A DNA stretch of 8,075 nt from Tidjanibacter sp. (GCA_017547065.1 JAFYRC010000240.1:1-8075); one strand, 5' to 3'. Shown: positions 1 to 7,746, counted from the stretch's first letter. Numbers and translations: made by a program. The notes: generated by a model not told the origin, from the sequence alone.

Positions 1-2
1 CA

Positions 3-110
3 GGCAGGGAGGTAATCATTCCCGCTGTGGACGATTTCATTGTGGAGTACTCTCCCACCCGCCGCACCGTCCACTTTGACCTGCCCGAGGGCCTTCTGGA
101 CCTCAACTAA
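3..110 (+). CDS. rimM: RimM, C-terminal end (5' end outside window)
   Basis: This is the last 35 codons plus a TAA stop of a gene that begins before the window. The frame reads GREVIIPAVDDFIVEYS and ends LPEGLLDLN, which matches the end of the PRC-barrel domain of the 16S rRNA processing protein RimM, where an 'IP.V..F' stretch and a final 'PEGLL.L' are typical. RimM binds ribosomal protein S19 in the 30S head and assists late maturation of the small subunit; the PRC-barrel half makes that contact. The N-terminal domain cannot be seen. A strong hairpin terminator lies 13 bases after the stop, so this is the last gene of its transcript. The identification rests on a short segment, but the pattern is characteristic. 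Confidence 0.85.
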   Translation, partial: GREVIIPAVDDFIVEYSPTRRTVHFDLPEGLLDLN

Positions 111-123
111 AGGCGCAAGAAAC

Positions 124-155
124 AAAAGAGGTGACTCTATTGAGCCACCTCTTTT
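124..155. terminator. Bidirectional intrinsic terminator between rimM and the symporter gene
   Basis: A 10-bp perfect stem, AAAAGAGGTG (124-133) with CACCTCTTTT (146-155), is extended after one mismatch by CTC/GAG (135-137/142-144) around a TATT loop. The stem's outer ends give a T run on either strand (TTTTATTTA on plus, TTTTGTTT on minus). It separates two convergent genes, rimM (+) and the symporter (-), and probably terminates both. Confidence 0.9.
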
Positions 156-175
156 ATTTATCTGACAATACAGAC

Positions 176-1342
176 CTATTTCTCACCCTTCTGCGAGATT
201 TTGTCGATGATTACGGCAATGGCACCGTCGCCCGTAACGTTGGTGGCTGTGCCGAAGGAGTCCATGGCAATATAGAGCGCAATCATCAGACCCACGGCCG
301 TTTGGTCAAATCCGAGGATACTCTGCAAGATTCCCACGGCGGCCATAATGGCACCACCCGGCACACCGGGGGCTGCAACCATCGTAATGCCAAGCATAAA
401 GATAAATCCAACCATCGTCATGGGGTCAATGGGAATACCCGTGAGCATCATTATCGCCACCGAACACGACACAATTTTCAGCGTACTACCCGAGAGGTGA
501 ATGGTTGCACACAGAGGGACAACAAAGCCTGCAATGGAGGGCGACACGTTGTTTTTGACAGCCTGTTTGAGGGTTACGGGAATGGTTGCCGCACTCGACG
601 ATGTACCCAGAGCCGTAAAGTAGGCGGGCAACATCATTCGGAGCATTTTGAGAGGGTTACGCTTGGCCACGATACCAGCAATGGAAAATTGCAACAAAAG
701 CAGTATGGCGGTCATGGCGAAGATAATCACGATGAGTTTCACAAACACACTCATCACGCTCATTACCTGTCCATTGGTGGATATCGAGAGGAATATGCCA
801 AAGATATAGAGTGGCAACAGAGGAATGATAACGCCCTCGATGGTCTTGATAATGATGTTCTTGAAATCGTCGAAGGCTTTTTTGAGAGTTGTGCCCTCAA
901 CTATTGTAAGGCCAAGACCTATAACAAAGGCCGCAACGAGCGCACCCATAACGCTCATAATGGGAGGCATATCCACAGTGAAATATGGTGCTGAGGAGCC
1001 ACTCAACTCGCCAACCTCTGCAATACTCACACCGCGGAGTAGTGAGGGGTAGACCGCCTCGCAGGTACCCCACGCAAAGAATCCGCTAAGTAGCGTAAAA
1101 CCATAGGCCAGCAGGGCTGTGATGGCCAGCAGTCGACCCGCCCCCTTACCCACATCGGCAATGCCGGGAACAATAAGGCCCAATATCAACAGCGGCACAA
1201 TAAAGCCGAGAAAGTTACCAAAGAGCCCATTGAAGGTTGCAAACACACGGGAGAGCCACTCCGGAAACCAAGGGCCACAGAGCATACCGAGGGTGATTGC
1301 AATGACAATTTTACCGAGTAGAGAGATGCGAGGAAGTTTCAT
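176..1342 (-). CDS. Dicarboxylate/amino acid:cation symporter (SDF/DAACS family), probably for neutral amino acids
   Basis: A 388-residue inner-membrane transporter of the GltPh/DctA/SstT fold, expected to import an amino acid or small acid with Na+ or H+. Visible family landmarks are the serine-rich HP1 tip GTSSSAAT (246-253), the TM7 position usually NMDGT but here HLSGST (282-287), the HP2 tip PGVPGG (325-330), and the TM8 motif DSFGTATNVTGD (361-372). D361 corresponds to GltPh D394, which holds the substrate amino group. The residue matching GltPh R397, which binds an acidic side chain, is glycine here (G364). SstT (Ser/Thr) and ASCT carriers also lack this arginine, so a neutral substrate is more likely than Asp/Glu. 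I chose the start at MKLPRISLLGK because the 16 upstream in-frame residues look unlike a transporter N-terminus and would begin almost at the predicted transcription start. The gene has its own promoter. The exact substrate is unknown. Confidence 0.88.
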   Translation of the reverse strand: MKLPRISLLGKIVIAITLGMLCGPWFPEWLSRVFATFNGLFGNFLGFIVPLLILGLIVPGIADVGKGAGRLLAITALLAYGFTLLSGFFAWGTCEAVYPSLLRGVSIAEVGELSGSSAPYFTVDMPPIMSVMGALVAAFVIGLGLTIVEGTTLKKAFDDFKNIIIKTIEGVIIPLLPLYIFGIFLSISTNGQVMSVMSVFVKLIVIIFAMTAILLLLQFSIAGIVAKRNPLKMLRMMLPAYFTALGTSSSAATIPVTLKQAVKNNVSPSIAGFVVPLCATIHLSGSTLKIVSCSVAIMMLTGIPIDPMTMVGFIFMLGITMVAAPGVPGGAIMAAVGILQSILGFDQTAVGLMIALYIAMDSFGTATNVTGDGAIAVIIDKISQKGEK

Positions 1343-1408
1343 AGTCGAGCTGTTTTTTTTTAGGATAAAGCACACACCCAACACCCACAAAGGCCGATGA
1401 GCGCCTTA

Positions 1409-1440
1409 CAAATATAGGTATTTTTGTTTACAAAAACAAA
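1409..1440 (-). promoter_or_regulatory. Bacteroidetes-type promoter of the symporter gene
   Basis: On the minus strand TTTG (1440-1437) is followed, after exactly 20 bases, by TATATTTG (1416-1409). This fits the Bacteroides sigma-AB consensus TTTG-N19-21-TAnnTTTG. Transcription would begin near 1402-1405, giving a leader of about 60 bases. The 20-base spacer is largely filled by an inverted repeat, TTTTTGTAAACAAAAA (1436-1421), a possible operator. The -33 end lies in the T tract of the groEL terminator. Confidence 0.75.
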
Positions 1441-1468
1441 ACAGGGCCACCCGATGTGGGCAGCCCTG
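1430..1468 (-). terminator. Intrinsic terminator downstream of groEL
   Basis: Read on the minus strand, CAGGGC (1468-1463) pairs with GCCCTG (1447-1442). An inner GGG...CCC pairing (1458-1460/1450-1452) follows after two mismatches. The run TTTTGTTTTTG follows immediately. It begins 29 bases past the groEL stop codon and ends the groESL transcript. Its T tract doubles as the -33 region of the next gene. Confidence 0.8.
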
Positions 1469-1497
1469 CAATGCATACACCTCTTGGGAGGGTGAGA

Positions 1498-3129
<1,632 letters not shown>

Positions 3130-3137
3130 CTATTCAA

Positions 3138-3168
3138 ATTGAGAATTGAGAATTGGGAATTATCCCAA
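3138..3168. repeat. Heptad tandem repeat and small hairpin in the groES-groEL spacer
   Basis: On the plus strand three 7-bp units run head to tail: ATTGAGA (3138-3144), ATTGAGA (3145-3151) and ATTGGGA (3152-3158), followed by a partial ATT that enters the groES stop codon. The third unit also forms a hairpin, TTGGGA (3153-3158) with TCCCAA (3163-3168) and an ATTA loop, which covers that stop codon. No T run follows, so it is not a terminator. A role in mRNA processing or translational coupling is possible but unproven. Confidence 0.6.
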
Positions 3169-3432
3169 CACAGCCATAATGTCTGACTGTTTCATAATGA
3201 GGTAATCTACGCCGTCGACGTGAATCTCAGTACCGGCATATTTACCATAGATTACGGTGTCGCCAACTGCAACCTCCATCTTCACCTCTGCGGTGCCGGG
3301 ACCTACTGCCACAACCTTACCGGTGAGGGGTTTCTCTTTTGCTGTGTCGGGGATAAACAGACCGCCGGCGGTCTTCTCCTCTGCGGGGCTGGGAAGTACC
3401 AACACCCTATCCGAAAGTGGTTTTACGTTCAT
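3160..3432 (-). CDS. groES: GroES, 10-kDa co-chaperonin
   Basis: A 90-residue cytosolic co-chaperonin that forms the heptameric lid on the GroEL ring. The start [12 protein letters not shown] is the classic N-terminus. The mobile loop runs about residues 17-34 and contains the GroEL-binding GGLFIPD (23-29). It is followed by GKVVAVGPG (38-46), [15 protein letters not shown] (56-70) and a C-terminal [12 protein letters not shown]. It is the first gene of the groES-groEL unit. The roughly 50-base stretch before the start is rich in A and C and poor in G and T on the mRNA strand, so the leader should be unstructured. There is no Shine-Dalgarno sequence, as is common in this phylum. No CIRCE element (TTAGCACTC-N9-GAGTGCTAA) is present; a sigma-54-like promoter lies upstream instead. 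Confidence 0.98.
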   Translation of the reverse strand: MNVKPLSDRVLVLPSPAEEKTAGGLFIPDTAKEKPLTGKVVAVGPGTAEVKMEVAVGDTVIYGKYAGTEIHVDGVDYLIMKQSDIMAVLG

Positions 3433-3493
3433 TGTTTCTTATCTGTTTTTTATTTGTTTGTGTTTTTCTGTGTGTTGTTTGACCCAACCAAGG

Positions 3494-3509
3494 GCAATCT
3501 TTGTGCCAA
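3494..3509 (-). promoter_or_regulatory. Sigma-54-like (-24/-12) promoter of groES-groEL
   Basis: On the minus strand TTGGCAC (3509-3503), five bases AAAGA, then TTGC (3497-3494) match the RpoN consensus TGGCAC-N5-TTGC with correct spacing. Transcription would start near 3483, leaving about a 50-base leader. No TAnnTTTG box lies between here and the groES start. A second copy with an imperfect -12 (TGGCAC-GAAAG-TTGG, 3525-3511) sits exactly 17 bp upstream. This is sequence evidence only; whether the organism carries rpoN cannot be seen in this window. Confidence 0.6.
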
Positions 3510-3520
3510 ACCAACTTTCG

Positions 3521-3559
3521 TGCCATTTTGACACCTCCCCCTGATTGACACCTCTGCCA
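3521..3559 (-). repeat. 17-bp phased direct repeats upstream of the groES promoter
   Basis: The 10-mer GAGGTGTCAA occurs on the minus strand at 3554-3545 and 3537-3528, 17 bp apart. TGGCA occurs at 3559-3555, 3525-3521 and 3508-3504, separated by 34 and 17 bp. The two sigma-54-like elements share this phase. These may be binding sites for an activator or repressor of groESL, or an array of degenerate promoter copies. Confidence 0.45.
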
Positions 3560-3564
3560 CTCTC

Positions 3565-5202
3565 CTATTTTGCCCCCTCGGCTTCGAGCAACTCAAATGC
3601 TTTCAGAAGGGTGGGATCCGCAGGCCAAATTTGCGAGAAGTATCCGCTATCCTGCAACTCCGTATTGCGGGCAATGTAGGCCCTGAGCATCGCTTCGAGG
3701 AGCACCTTCGATTTGGCAATCTCCTTACGGTTGGGCTTGATACCCTTCTCGGCCGCATACCACACAAAATCGTCGAGGAGCATTGTGTCCCTATTGAGGA
3801 AGTCATCCAACTGCGCCACCGTGTGGATGTTGTTGATAGCCTTGCGGTGCTTGTCGGCATAGTCGAGCGTGTAGCGGTAGAGGATATTGAAACCCGTCAC
3901 GGCATAATAATAGGGGGTCATATCGAGCGTGTCGAGCGGTACGAACACGTCGGGCATAATACCACCGCCGCCATAGACGGTCTTACCTTTGGGTGTTGTA
4001 AAGCGGAGCGAGTCGGCAAAGTGGATGCTGTCGGCCGAGAAGAACTGACCACTCTCATAGCGGTGCCAGATATCTTCGTTGTAGCCCTCGCCGCCACGCA
4101 CGAAGGGTTTTTGGATGGAGCGACCCGTGGGGGTGTAGTACTTGGCAACGGTGAGCCTAATGGCCGAGCCGTCGGTAAAGGGAATCTGGCTCTGAACAAG
4201 GCCCTTGCCAAACGACCTGCGGCCCACAATCGTTCCCCTATCGTTGTCCTGCAACGCACCCGCCACAATCTCGCTGCTCGATGCGCTATACTCGTCAATG
4301 AGCACCACCAAGGGAATGTCGGTAAGCCTACCGCCACCCGTGCTGTACTCCTTTTGCTGCGTACCCAGTCGGTCCTCGGTGTAGACCATAAGTTGGCCCT
4401 TGGGAAGGAACTCGTTGGTCATCCTAATAGCCTGGTCGAGGTAGCCGCCACTATTACCACGAAGGTCAAAAATAAGGCTCTCCATACCTGCCTTTTTAAG
4501 CTTCTCGATTGCCTCCACAAACTCCGTGTGGGTGGTACGAGCAAAGCTCGTGAGCCTCACATAACCAACCTTGGGGCGTATCATAAAGGCCGCGTCGATA
4601 CTCTTCACCGGAATCTTATCCCTCGTGATGGTCACATCCACAAGACCCTCCACATTCTGGCGCTGGATGCCGATGGTCACCTCCGAGCCACGCTTACCAC
4701 GCAACCTCTCGACCACCTTATTCTGCTCAATCTTACGTCCGGCCACAGTGTCGCCATCGATGGTGATAATGCGATCACCAGGCAACACACCGGCCTTGTA
4801 GCTCGGTCCTCCGGCAATAATGTTCAACACAACCACCGTGTCGGTGCCCATGTTGAAAACCACGCCAATACCGTCGAACTCACCCTCCAAGGGCTCATTC
4901 ACGGCCTGCATATCCTTGGCCGAAATGTAGGTCGAGTGAGGGTCCAATTGCTCCATAAGTCGAGGCATCAGGGCCTCCACTATGCTGTCTTTGTTGATGG
5001 GATCCACATAGACCCTCTCCACCAATCCAAGTGTGAGGTCAATCTTGGAGGCCGCACGTGATATGGGTGCGGCGGTTGCAGCGGGAGCTTTTGCCCTCAT
5101 CGCCAGGCGAGATATGTTGAAGCCCGCCCACACGCCCAGCGCCAATGCGCAGGCAACAACAGTGGGTATCCACAGGGTTGATTTACGACTATTTGTGCTC
5201 AT
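3565..5202 (-). CDS. ctpA: S41 family C-terminal processing peptidase (Prc/CtpA type)
   Basis: A 545-residue serine protease of the tail-specific/C-terminal processing family, which trims or degrades envelope proteins from their C-termini. After a short basic start, residues 9-27 form one hydrophobic segment, an uncleaved anchor or signal peptide, so the enzyme should act in the periplasm. A PDZ domain spans about 108-190, with the carboxylate loop at GIGVV (111-115) and AGVLPGDRI (137-145). In the peptidase domain, LIFDLRGNSGG (243-253) is followed by the nucleophile S308 in SASSSE and the general base K333 in SFGKGLVQ. Their 25-residue spacing equals that of E. coli Prc S452/K477. About 170 residues follow the active site, a C-terminal extension I cannot assign. 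The gene lies 63 bases downstream of the DUF3078 gene on the same strand. No terminator is evident after it, so some read-through into groES is possible. Confidence 0.93.
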   Translation of the reverse strand: MSTNSRKSTLWIPTVVACALALGVWAGFNISRLAMRAKAPAATAAPISRAASKIDLTLGLVERVYVDPINKDSIVEALMPRLMEQLDPHSTYISAKDMQAVNEPLEGEFDGIGVVFNMGTDTVVVLNIIAGGPSYKAGVLPGDRIITIDGDTVAGRKIEQNKVVERLRGKRGSEVTIGIQRQNVEGLVDVTITRDKIPVKSIDAAFMIRPKVGYVRLTSFARTTHTEFVEAIEKLKKAGMESLIFDLRGNSGGYLDQAIRMTNEFLPKGQLMVYTEDRLGTQQKEYSTGGGRLTDIPLVVLIDEYSASSSEIVAGALQDNDRGTIVGRRSFGKGLVQSQIPFTDGSAIRLTVAKYYTPTGRSIQKPFVRGGEGYNEDIWHRYESGQFFSADSIHFADSLRFTTPKGKTVYGGGGIMPDVFVPLDTLDMTPYYYAVTGFNILYRYTLDYADKHRKAINNIHTVAQLDDFLNRDTMLLDDFVWYAAEKGIKPNRKEIAKSKVLLEAMLRAYIARNTELQDSGYFSQIWPADPTLLKAFELLEAEGAK

Positions 5203-5207
5203 TTCTG

Positions 5208-5240
5208 ATTGTTTGACAATTTGTGTGCCGACTCTCGGCA
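5208..5240. other. Inverted repeats in the DUF3078-protease spacer
   Basis: Two small symmetrical elements lie in the 63-base gap. TGCCGA (5226-5231), CTC, TCGGCA (5235-5240) is a perfect 6-bp stem with a 3-base loop. ATTGT (5208-5212), TTG, ACAAT (5216-5220) ends just five bases before the protease start codon. Neither has a T run on either side, so neither is a convincing terminator. The first could be a weak terminator or processing site and the second an operator. I see no consensus -7 box here, so the protease may depend on the upstream promoter. Confidence 0.4.
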
Positions 5241-5265
5241 GGAATTTTCATCCACCCTCGCTCGC

Positions 5266-6261
5266 CTACTTATTCTTGAACTTGTAGGATAGGCCCACGG
5301 TTGCCGAGTATTGATACTGCGGTTTGGGGCTTGCCGAGTGGAGGTAGTAGATAACGCCATAGAGCTGTATGCTCAGGTACTTCGAGAGGTTAACATCCAC
5401 CGTGTTGTCCCAGCGTCCAGTGGGCGGAGTCACGATGTTCGTAAAACCATATAGCGTACTGCGATAGCGCACCTTCTTCTTGAAGAAATACTTATCGTAG
5501 GATATGTTGACCGAGGGGCCAATCATACTATAGATCTTTTCGCCCGCAGGCACACCATTGAGGCCCTGCTCATAGAGCCTTTCGTCCAACATCGACACCA
5601 TGTTACCGGCAATGGGCGAGAGGGTGATTTTGTAAGGGGCACCCTTGGGGGCATAGGTGAAACCTCCCGACACATCGAAGTAACCGGGCGACATAAATGC
5701 CGATTTGAGGGTATTATCCGTACGCGACACCCTGCCGTCGGTAAATTGGGTGCGGAAGTTGATAGTTACCGAGTAGGACCAACTGTTGCGAATATCCCAC
5801 GAAAGAAGTTCCTTAATTTTCAACTCATCGACGTTCTTGAAGGGGGCATTGTCGATGTAGTTCATACCATAACGGGCATTGACTGTAAGGTCGCTGGAAA
5901 ACCTATTCTGCTTGTATTGGTGGCGCAGGTAGAAGGTTGCCAGGCCCGAGAAGGTATTGTTACCACCCGCCGTCCAGTTCTCAAACTGAAGGGCCGAGGT
6001 CTGGAACATTGCCTGCACCTCGAGGGTATTGCGCTCCTTGCGTATGCGCCTACGCTCGGCCAGCCAAGCGGCGTGGTCGTAGTAGTCATTCTGGAGTTTG
6101 GTGTCCACAAAACCACCGAAAGCCTTGTAGGGGTCACTCTTAACCTCCTCGCGCTGTTCGGGCTGACGTCGCTGGATGGTAAACTGAGCGCTGGCGCCCT
6201 CCACAAAGGCCACCACCAGCACCACTGCCAACACTATTTTGCGCACCAAATTCATCATCAT
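5266..6261 (-). CDS. DUF3078 domain outer-membrane protein, function unknown
   Basis: A 331-residue secreted protein. A basic start and hydrophobic core are followed by ASA at 23-25, a good signal peptidase I site before Q26, so it should leave the cytoplasm. LQFENWTAGGNNTFSG (91-106) is the hallmark of DUF3078 (a Bacteroidetes family). The rest alternates hydrophobic and polar residues with many aromatics, and the chain ends VGLSYKFKNK, an amphipathic last strand as in outer-membrane beta-barrels. Together these suggest a barrel of roughly a dozen strands; its substrate or partner is unknown. Three ATGs in a row open the frame (6261, 6258, 6255); any could be the start and the signal peptide barely changes. 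It has a TAnnTTTG box upstream and is followed at 63 bases by the protease gene, so both may act in the envelope, though nothing shows that they interact. Confidence 0.8.
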   Translation of the reverse strand: MMMNLVRKIVLAVVLVVAFVEGASAQFTIQRRQPEQREEVKSDPYKAFGGFVDTKLQNDYYDHAAWLAERRRIRKERNTLEVQAMFQTSALQFENWTAGGNNTFSGLATFYLRHQYKQNRFSSDLTVNARYGMNYIDNAPFKNVDELKIKELLSWDIRNSWSYSVTINFRTQFTDGRVSRTDNTLKSAFMSPGYFDVSGGFTYAPKGAPYKITLSPIAGNMVSMLDERLYEQGLNGVPAGEKIYSMIGPSVNISYDKYFFKKKVRYRSTLYGFTNIVTPPTGRWDNTVDVNLSKYLSIQLYGVIYYLHSASPKPQYQYSATVGLSYKFKNK

Positions 6262-6299
6262 AAGGCTCTCCTATATCTGCATAAAAATATATGATTGCA

Positions 6300-6307
6300 C
6301 AAAGATA
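6300..6307 (-). promoter_or_regulatory. -7 box of the DUF3078 gene
   Basis: TATCTTTG on the minus strand matches TAnnTTTG and ends 38 bases upstream of the first ATG, giving a predicted leader of about 30 bases. No clear TTTG lies at the -33 position. It is divergent from the nfo -7 box; 21 bases separate the two. Confidence 0.55.
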
Positions 6308-6328
6308 ACGATTTACGCGAAATTTTCT

Positions 6329-6350
6329 TACATTTGTTGTAAACAACAAA
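6329..6350 (+). promoter_or_regulatory. -7 box of nfo with an overlapping 18-bp inverted repeat
   Basis: TACATTTG (6329-6336) matches TAnnTTTG. It overlaps TTTGTTGTAAACAACAAA (6333-6350), a perfect inverted repeat with 8-bp arms around AA that covers the end of the -7 box and the expected start of transcription (about 6340-6342). That position would suit a repressor operator. The central TTGTAAACAA is also present in the symporter promoter. No good -33 TTTG is visible. Confidence 0.5.
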
Positions 6351-6377
6351 CAATAACAAGAAAAAGATTATAACACC

Positions 6378-7223
6378 ATGAAATATTTTGGAGCACACGT
6401 CAGCGCATCGGGTGGAGTTCAGAACGCCCCCATTAATGCCCACGCCATAGGCGCAACTGCTTTTGCTCTATTCACCAAAAACCAGCGCCATTGGTTTGCC
6501 CCCACGCTATCGGAGCGAGATATTGAGGCCTTCCGTTTGGAGTGCGAGCGACTCGGATTCAAACCATTCCAGATACTCCCCCACGACTCCTACCTCATCA
6601 ACCTCGGACACCCCGACGAGGAGGGTCTCCTCAAATCGCGTGGCTCATTTGTGGAGGAGATGCACCGCTGTCAGCAGTTGGGCCTCGACCGCCTCAACTT
6701 CCACCCCGGCAGCCACCTGGGACGCATCTCTCTGGACGAGTGCCTCGACCGAGTGGCCGAGAGCATCAACATCGCCCTCGACAAAACCCAAGGCGTTACG
6801 GCCGTGATTGAGAACACCGCAGGTCAGGGCACCAACGTCGGCTTCGACTTTGCCCACATCGCCCACATCATCGACCGAGTGGAGGACAAATCGAGGGTTG
6901 GATACTGTATCGACACCTGCCACGCCTTTGCTGCCGGCTATAACCTCTCATCCACCGAGGCTTGCGAGAAGACCTTTGCACAGATCGACAGCATTATCTC
7001 GCTCGACTACCTGCGAGGTGTCCACCTCAACGAGGCAATGCGTCCACTGGGTAGCCACATCGACCGCCACGAGCGCTTGGGCCACGGGCAAATCGGCTGG
7101 GAGTGCTTCGAGTTTATCGCTCGCGACCCCCGCTTCGATAATATGCCCCTTGTGCTTGAAACCATCGACGAGAGCCTCTGGCCCGAGGAGATTGCCCGCC
7201 TAAACGCCTTGGCCGGCAACTAG
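6378..7223 (+). CDS. nfo: Endonuclease IV (AP endonuclease, Nfo)
   Basis: A 281-residue cytosolic base-excision-repair enzyme that cuts DNA 5' to abasic sites and removes blocked 3' ends, using a three-zinc centre in a TIM barrel. All nine metal ligands of E. coli Nfo are present at the same residue numbers: H69, H109, E145, D179, H182, H216, D229, H231 and E261. They sit in the signatures [58 protein letters not shown] and LVLET. The N-terminus [12 protein letters not shown] is canonical, which fixes the start. The length is normal (E. coli 285). It is divergent from the DUF3078 gene and converges on ndk, whose stop codon is 28 bases away. I found no strong terminator in that gap. Confidence 0.97.
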   Translation: MKYFGAHVSASGGVQNAPINAHAIGATAFALFTKNQRHWFAPTLSERDIEAFRLECERLGFKPFQILPHDSYLINLGHPDEEGLLKSRGSFVEEMHRCQQLGLDRLNFHPGSHLGRISLDECLDRVAESINIALDKTQGVTAVIENTAGQGTNVGFDFAHIAHIIDRVEDKSRVGYCIDTCHAFAAGYNLSSTEACEKTFAQIDSIISLDYLRGVHLNEAMRPLGSHIDRHERLGHGQIGWECFEFIARDPRFDNMPLVLETIDESLWPEEIARLNALAGN

Positions 7224-7251
7224 GCGAGTAAAACCCTATAAATAAGCTATT

Positions 7252-7653
7252 TTAGCAGAAAAACTGCGACGCCTCCACGGCAGCACTACCGAGCGAATCG
7301 GCCGCGTGAACAGCATTGCGAGTGGTGGACGTGCCAAACCTTCGGCGCAACGTCCCCCTCGCAGCCTCACGAGGGTTGGTCGCCCCTGCAAGCCTGCGCA
7401 GTCTGGCCACTGCATCCTCACCTTCGAGCACAATCGCAATGATGGGCCCCGAGGTCATCAGCGCCATCAAATCTTCCCAAAATGGTTTACCACGGTGCGC
7501 CTCATAAAATCGTTCGGCGGCACCCCTATCTAGCCACACAAGGCGCATCTGCACAATGTCCAATCCACCCTCCAAAAGGGCGTCAATAATCTTTCCTACC
7601 AGTCGGTCAAGCACAGCATCGGGCTTGATTATGCAAAAAGTTCTCTCTTTCAT
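7252..7653 (-). CDS. ndk: Nucleoside-diphosphate kinase
   Basis: A 133-residue cytosolic enzyme that moves the terminal phosphate from ATP to other NDPs through a phosphohistidine. MKERTFCIIKPDAV is the usual N-terminus, with K10 matching the ATP-contacting lysine. GKPFWEDLMALMTSGPI (55-71), VLEGEDAV (75-82) and GATNP (90-94) are family motifs. The catalytic histidine is H116 in NAVHAADS (113-120). The standard signature is N-x-x-H-[GA]-S-D, so the serine after H-[GA] is alanine here. The chain ends FFC, about ten residues shorter than E. coli Ndk. I placed the start at 7653 because this aligns with the family; an in-frame ATG at 7677 would add eight residues unlike the family. It is divergent from ruvX and convergent with nfo. 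The 28-base gap to nfo shows only weak AT-rich symmetry and no clear terminator. Confidence 0.93.
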   Translation of the reverse strand: MKERTFCIIKPDAVLDRLVGKIIDALLEGGLDIVQMRLVWLDRGAAERFYEAHRGKPFWEDLMALMTSGPIIAIVLEGEDAVARLRRLAGATNPREAARGTLRRRFGTSTTRNAVHAADSLGSAAVEASQFFC

Positions 7654-7692
7654 ACCCCCACGCACTGCAATAACCATACCCGCATTTTACGA

Positions 7693-7724
7693 CAAAATTT
7701 TCTCCCCCCGCTCTCCATTTTCAA
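7693..7724 (-). promoter_or_regulatory. Probable promoter of ndk
   Basis: On the minus strand TTG (7724-7722) is followed after 21 bases by AAATTTTG (7700-7693), one mismatch from TAnnTTTG. Transcription would begin near 7688, about 35 bases before the chosen ndk start. The spacer contains a run of G (CCCCCC on plus at 7704-7709). Confidence 0.4.
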
Positions 7725-7734
7725 TACTTATCAC

Positions 7735-7742
7735 TATCTTTG
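7735..7742 (+). promoter_or_regulatory. -7 box directly upstream of ruvX
   Basis: TATCTTTG matches TAnnTTTG exactly and is separated from the ruvX ATG by only four bases (CACT). If used, transcription would begin at or within a base or two of the start codon, making the mRNA leaderless or nearly so. No TTTG is found at the -33 position. Confidence 0.5.
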
Positions 7743-7746
7743 CACT

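Noticed and set aside
131..994. A His-, Asn- and Gly-rich 287-codon frame on the plus strand that might suggest a metal-binding protein
   Set aside because: It lies wholly opposite the symporter; the His and Asn codons are the complements of its hydrophobic codons. It would also start inside the terminator hairpin.
1343..1390. A longer N-terminus (16 more residues) for the symporter
   Set aside because: The extra stretch is not transporter-like, and its ATG would lie only about 12-15 bases from the predicted transcription start. MKLPRISLLGK is a normal family start.
3433..3564. A search for a CIRCE element before groES
   Set aside because: Neither TTAGCACTC nor GAGTGCTAA nor a close variant is present in the gap.
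3631..5061. A 476-codon open frame on the plus strand opposite the protease gene
   Set aside because: Same codon-bias effect. The protein is an irregular mix rich in His, Arg and Leu, with no motif, and it has no promoter box before it, while the minus-strand frame has an intact S41 active site.
5226..5240. The hairpin between the DUF3078 and protease genes as an intrinsic terminator
   Set aside because: The stem is only 6 bp and no T run follows it on either strand. It is listed only as an unexplained inverted repeat.
7205..7267. A terminator between nfo and ndk
   Set aside because: CGCCT/AGGCG at the end of nfo and GCAG/CTGC at the end of ndk give only 4-5 bp stems without following T runs, and the AT-rich centre has mismatches. 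There is nothing firm enough to annotate.
7654..7677. An eight-residue longer N-terminus for Ndk
   Set aside because: Ndk proteins begin within a few residues of ERTF.IIKP; the added residues MVIAVRGG have no counterpart in the family.
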